Assembly (NCBI GenBank): GCA_017431145.1 | Contig: JAFRLQ010000120.1 | Coordinates: 1 to 53,548 of the forward strand | Origin: Clostridia bacterium | GTDB lineage: Bacteria; Bacillota; Clostridia; Christensenellales; Maliibacteriaceae | Length of the DNA: 53,548 nt | Reading direction: 5' to 3' | Shown: positions 49,901 to 52,900 of the stretch, piece by piece | How the letters are laid out: each line of letters opens with the position of its first letter | Position numbering within the stretch: the first letter of the stretch is position 1 | The notes under the pieces: generated by a model | The model's input: the letters and a program-made list of their open reading frames with translations, nothing else | Databases searched by the model: none | What the model was told of the DNA's origin: nothing | Position numbers and translations under genes: made by a program

Positions 49901-52900
49901 AACGACGGCAGCATCATAGTTACTGTAACCGGAACAGGCGTGCAGGATTCCGACCTTACGGTCAATGAGATCCGTTCTGAACGCGGAGACGTAACGGTCA
50001 GCGTCGAGAAGGGAAGCCTTCTGACGACCGGAGACGGCGAAGAGAACATCCTCGGCGCGAATGTGGCGCTCAAGGCACGCGACGACATCGCGCAGGCACA
50101 GGATGCGATCGAGCTGCAGCAGCGCGACAACATGCCGACTGTGACGGCGAACATCATCGGAGAAACGCCGGATCACTCGGCAGTCACCGGTACGGTCCAC
50201 CGCAATGAAGACGGTGAATGGGTCATGGATACCGTCCTGACCTACGACTGGGTCCGCAAGGACGCGGAAGACGCAGTCATGCGTCTTGACGCAGTGGCGG
50301 AGAACGGAAGCGCTACGGTCACAGAGATCGAAGGCGGTACCGGACTTGGAACCGTCTTTGCAGGCGAGAACGTCACGCTGATCACAGACGGCGATCTGAC
50401 AGATGTCCGGACCGAGAAGGAAAAGGCGGACGGAGCAAACAACATCAAGGCCGGAAACGACGTCTACACAGGCGTAGAAAACGGTACGGTCGGAACGAAG
50501 GATGACCCAATCAAGGTCGAGGTCGGCGGTCATATGACCGTGGAGGACGAAGGCGACATCCATGTGACATCCCAAGAGGATCTGTCGATCACGGCGGATA
50601 CACAGGAAGGCATCGTCAATGTCCACAGCGACAGGGACCTGATACTTGACAACACGACTGCGGCGGCAGGCGGAACAGGAGATATGGTCCTGCAGAACGG
50701 TACCGCAGGTGCAAACGCGACCGTAACGGTCAGCGGAAACCTGACAGACAGCAACGTCGGGGCCGGAAACGACGCGACAGTCACAGCGGCGGGAGACGTT
50801 ACGGCAAGCAGCGTCACCGCAGGCGGCACTGCGACGGTCACGGCCGGCGGAGATATCCGCACGGATGAGGAAGGAACGCTCTTCAAAGGCGACAGTGTCG
50901 CGCTTCACGCGGATGCTGACAACGACGGCGAAGGCAGCGTCGGAACGCAGGAAAATCCGGTACAGGTCGACACCGCGTCCGGCAATACCGGCGCAGGAAC
51001 GCTGACCGCGACCGGAACAGAGATCTGCGTAAACGAGCAGAGCGGGGACCTCGCGATCCGCGAGATCACCGCGACGCAGGGAGACGCGCTGATCACGACG
51101 CCGGGCAGCGTGACAGACGCAGGCGACGAGAGTGCGGCTCAGGAAGCAGCTGACGCGGCTCAGGAAGCGTCCGACAAACAGAATATCGCCGATCAGGCGC
51201 AGGATCAGGCAGACGTCCTCGACGAATGGGCGGCCGGTCTTGAAGAGGAAGCGCAGAAGGCCAGAGACGAAGCGAATGAAGCAAGAGACAAGGCAAATCA
51301 GGCGGCGGATCTGGCTTCGGATGCAGCTCGGACGGCAGCAGATGCGGCTCAGACGGCAGCGGACAGTCAGAAGATTGTGGACGATCTTCTCGGTGACATC
51401 GCTGCGATCGAACAGCAGCTGGCGGATCTTGAGAACGACAGTACGCTGACAGAAGAAGAGAAACAACAAAAGCGCGACGAACTGCAGAAACAGAAAGAAG
51501 CGCTTGAGAAAGAATTGCTTCAGAAGCAGAAGGATGCGACACAGGCTGCGAAGGAAGCCGATGAGAAACAGAAAGCGGCAGACACGCTGAAGAGGAAAGC
51601 GGACAGGCTTGAACAGCAGGCGAAAGCGGTAGAAGACATCGCAGACGAGAAGGAAGCGGTCGCACAGGCTGCACGTGATCAGGCGAATGCCGCGCAGCAG
51701 TATGCAGATGAGAAACAGGCGGAAGCAGACGCGGCGCATCAGAAAGCGGATGAAGCGGCCCAGAGAGCGAACAGCGATGACCCGACGGTTGAGACAGCGG
51801 GCAATCTTGAGATCCACGCCGGCGGAGATGTCGGCTCCAAGGACGATCCGCTCGACACCAACGTCGGCGGAAGCGTCACGATCGGCGCGCCCGGAGACGT
51901 CTGCATGACGGACCAGGGAGACATGCACATCGCGGACCTTGACGCCGACAAGAATGCAGCGGACGACAGAGACGTCAGCCTGACAGCAGGCGGAGACCTG
52001 ACAAGCGACAAGCCCATCACGGGCGGAAGCGCCGAGATCAACACACCGAACGGAAGTGCCGGTACAGACGACCGGCCGCTGGAGCTTGATGTGGACGAAC
52101 TCACCGGTACGATCGGAAAAGACGCAAACATCACCAACAGCGGCGACCTTTTGATCGACGACCTGTCGGTGGGCGGCGATCTTGACCTGAACGTCAACGG
52201 CAGTATCACGGCAGGTAACGCGGCGGACGGCACGGCAAACATCACGGCGGTCAATGCCGAGATCCACGCCGGCGGAGATATCGGCTCCAAGGATGATCCG
52301 CTGATCACGGCAGTCGATGAACTGACCATGACAGGCGATGACATCAATATCCACAACATGACGGATCTTGAGATCGACCGTATCGAGGGCGATGATATCT
52401 CCGTCGGTGTGGACGGCAGAGTCACGGCAGGCGACAGCGAAGTCAACATCAAAGGCGACAACCTGGATATGGATGTTTTCGGAAGCGTCGGAACAGAAGA
52501 CAGACCATTGGTCGTGGAGATATCCGGCAGAGTCAGCATCACGAGCCAGTACGGAAAGGTCTTCTATGAGAACGTTTACCGCGAACCCGAAGAAGAGAAC
52601 CCGGTCAACAACAGAAGAACAGTAAGAACAAGAAGATACGAGCTTGGGATCAGGGTCCTGCGCAAAGACGGAAAAGCATCACTCTACAGATTGGAAGAAC
52701 TGTTCCGTGTGAAGAATGATCCTGATGACGAAGAACTCCTCGATATGCTGATCCTGAGAACGCGCGATAATCTGAAACTCATCCTGAAGAACGTGAAACC
52801 CGAACAGTGCGCAGAAGGACGGATCCTCGGAATCTTCGCGCTCGAAGATGACGGAGAGACCGTCACGGGAGAAATCAGGTATCTTCTTCTGACAGAAGAG

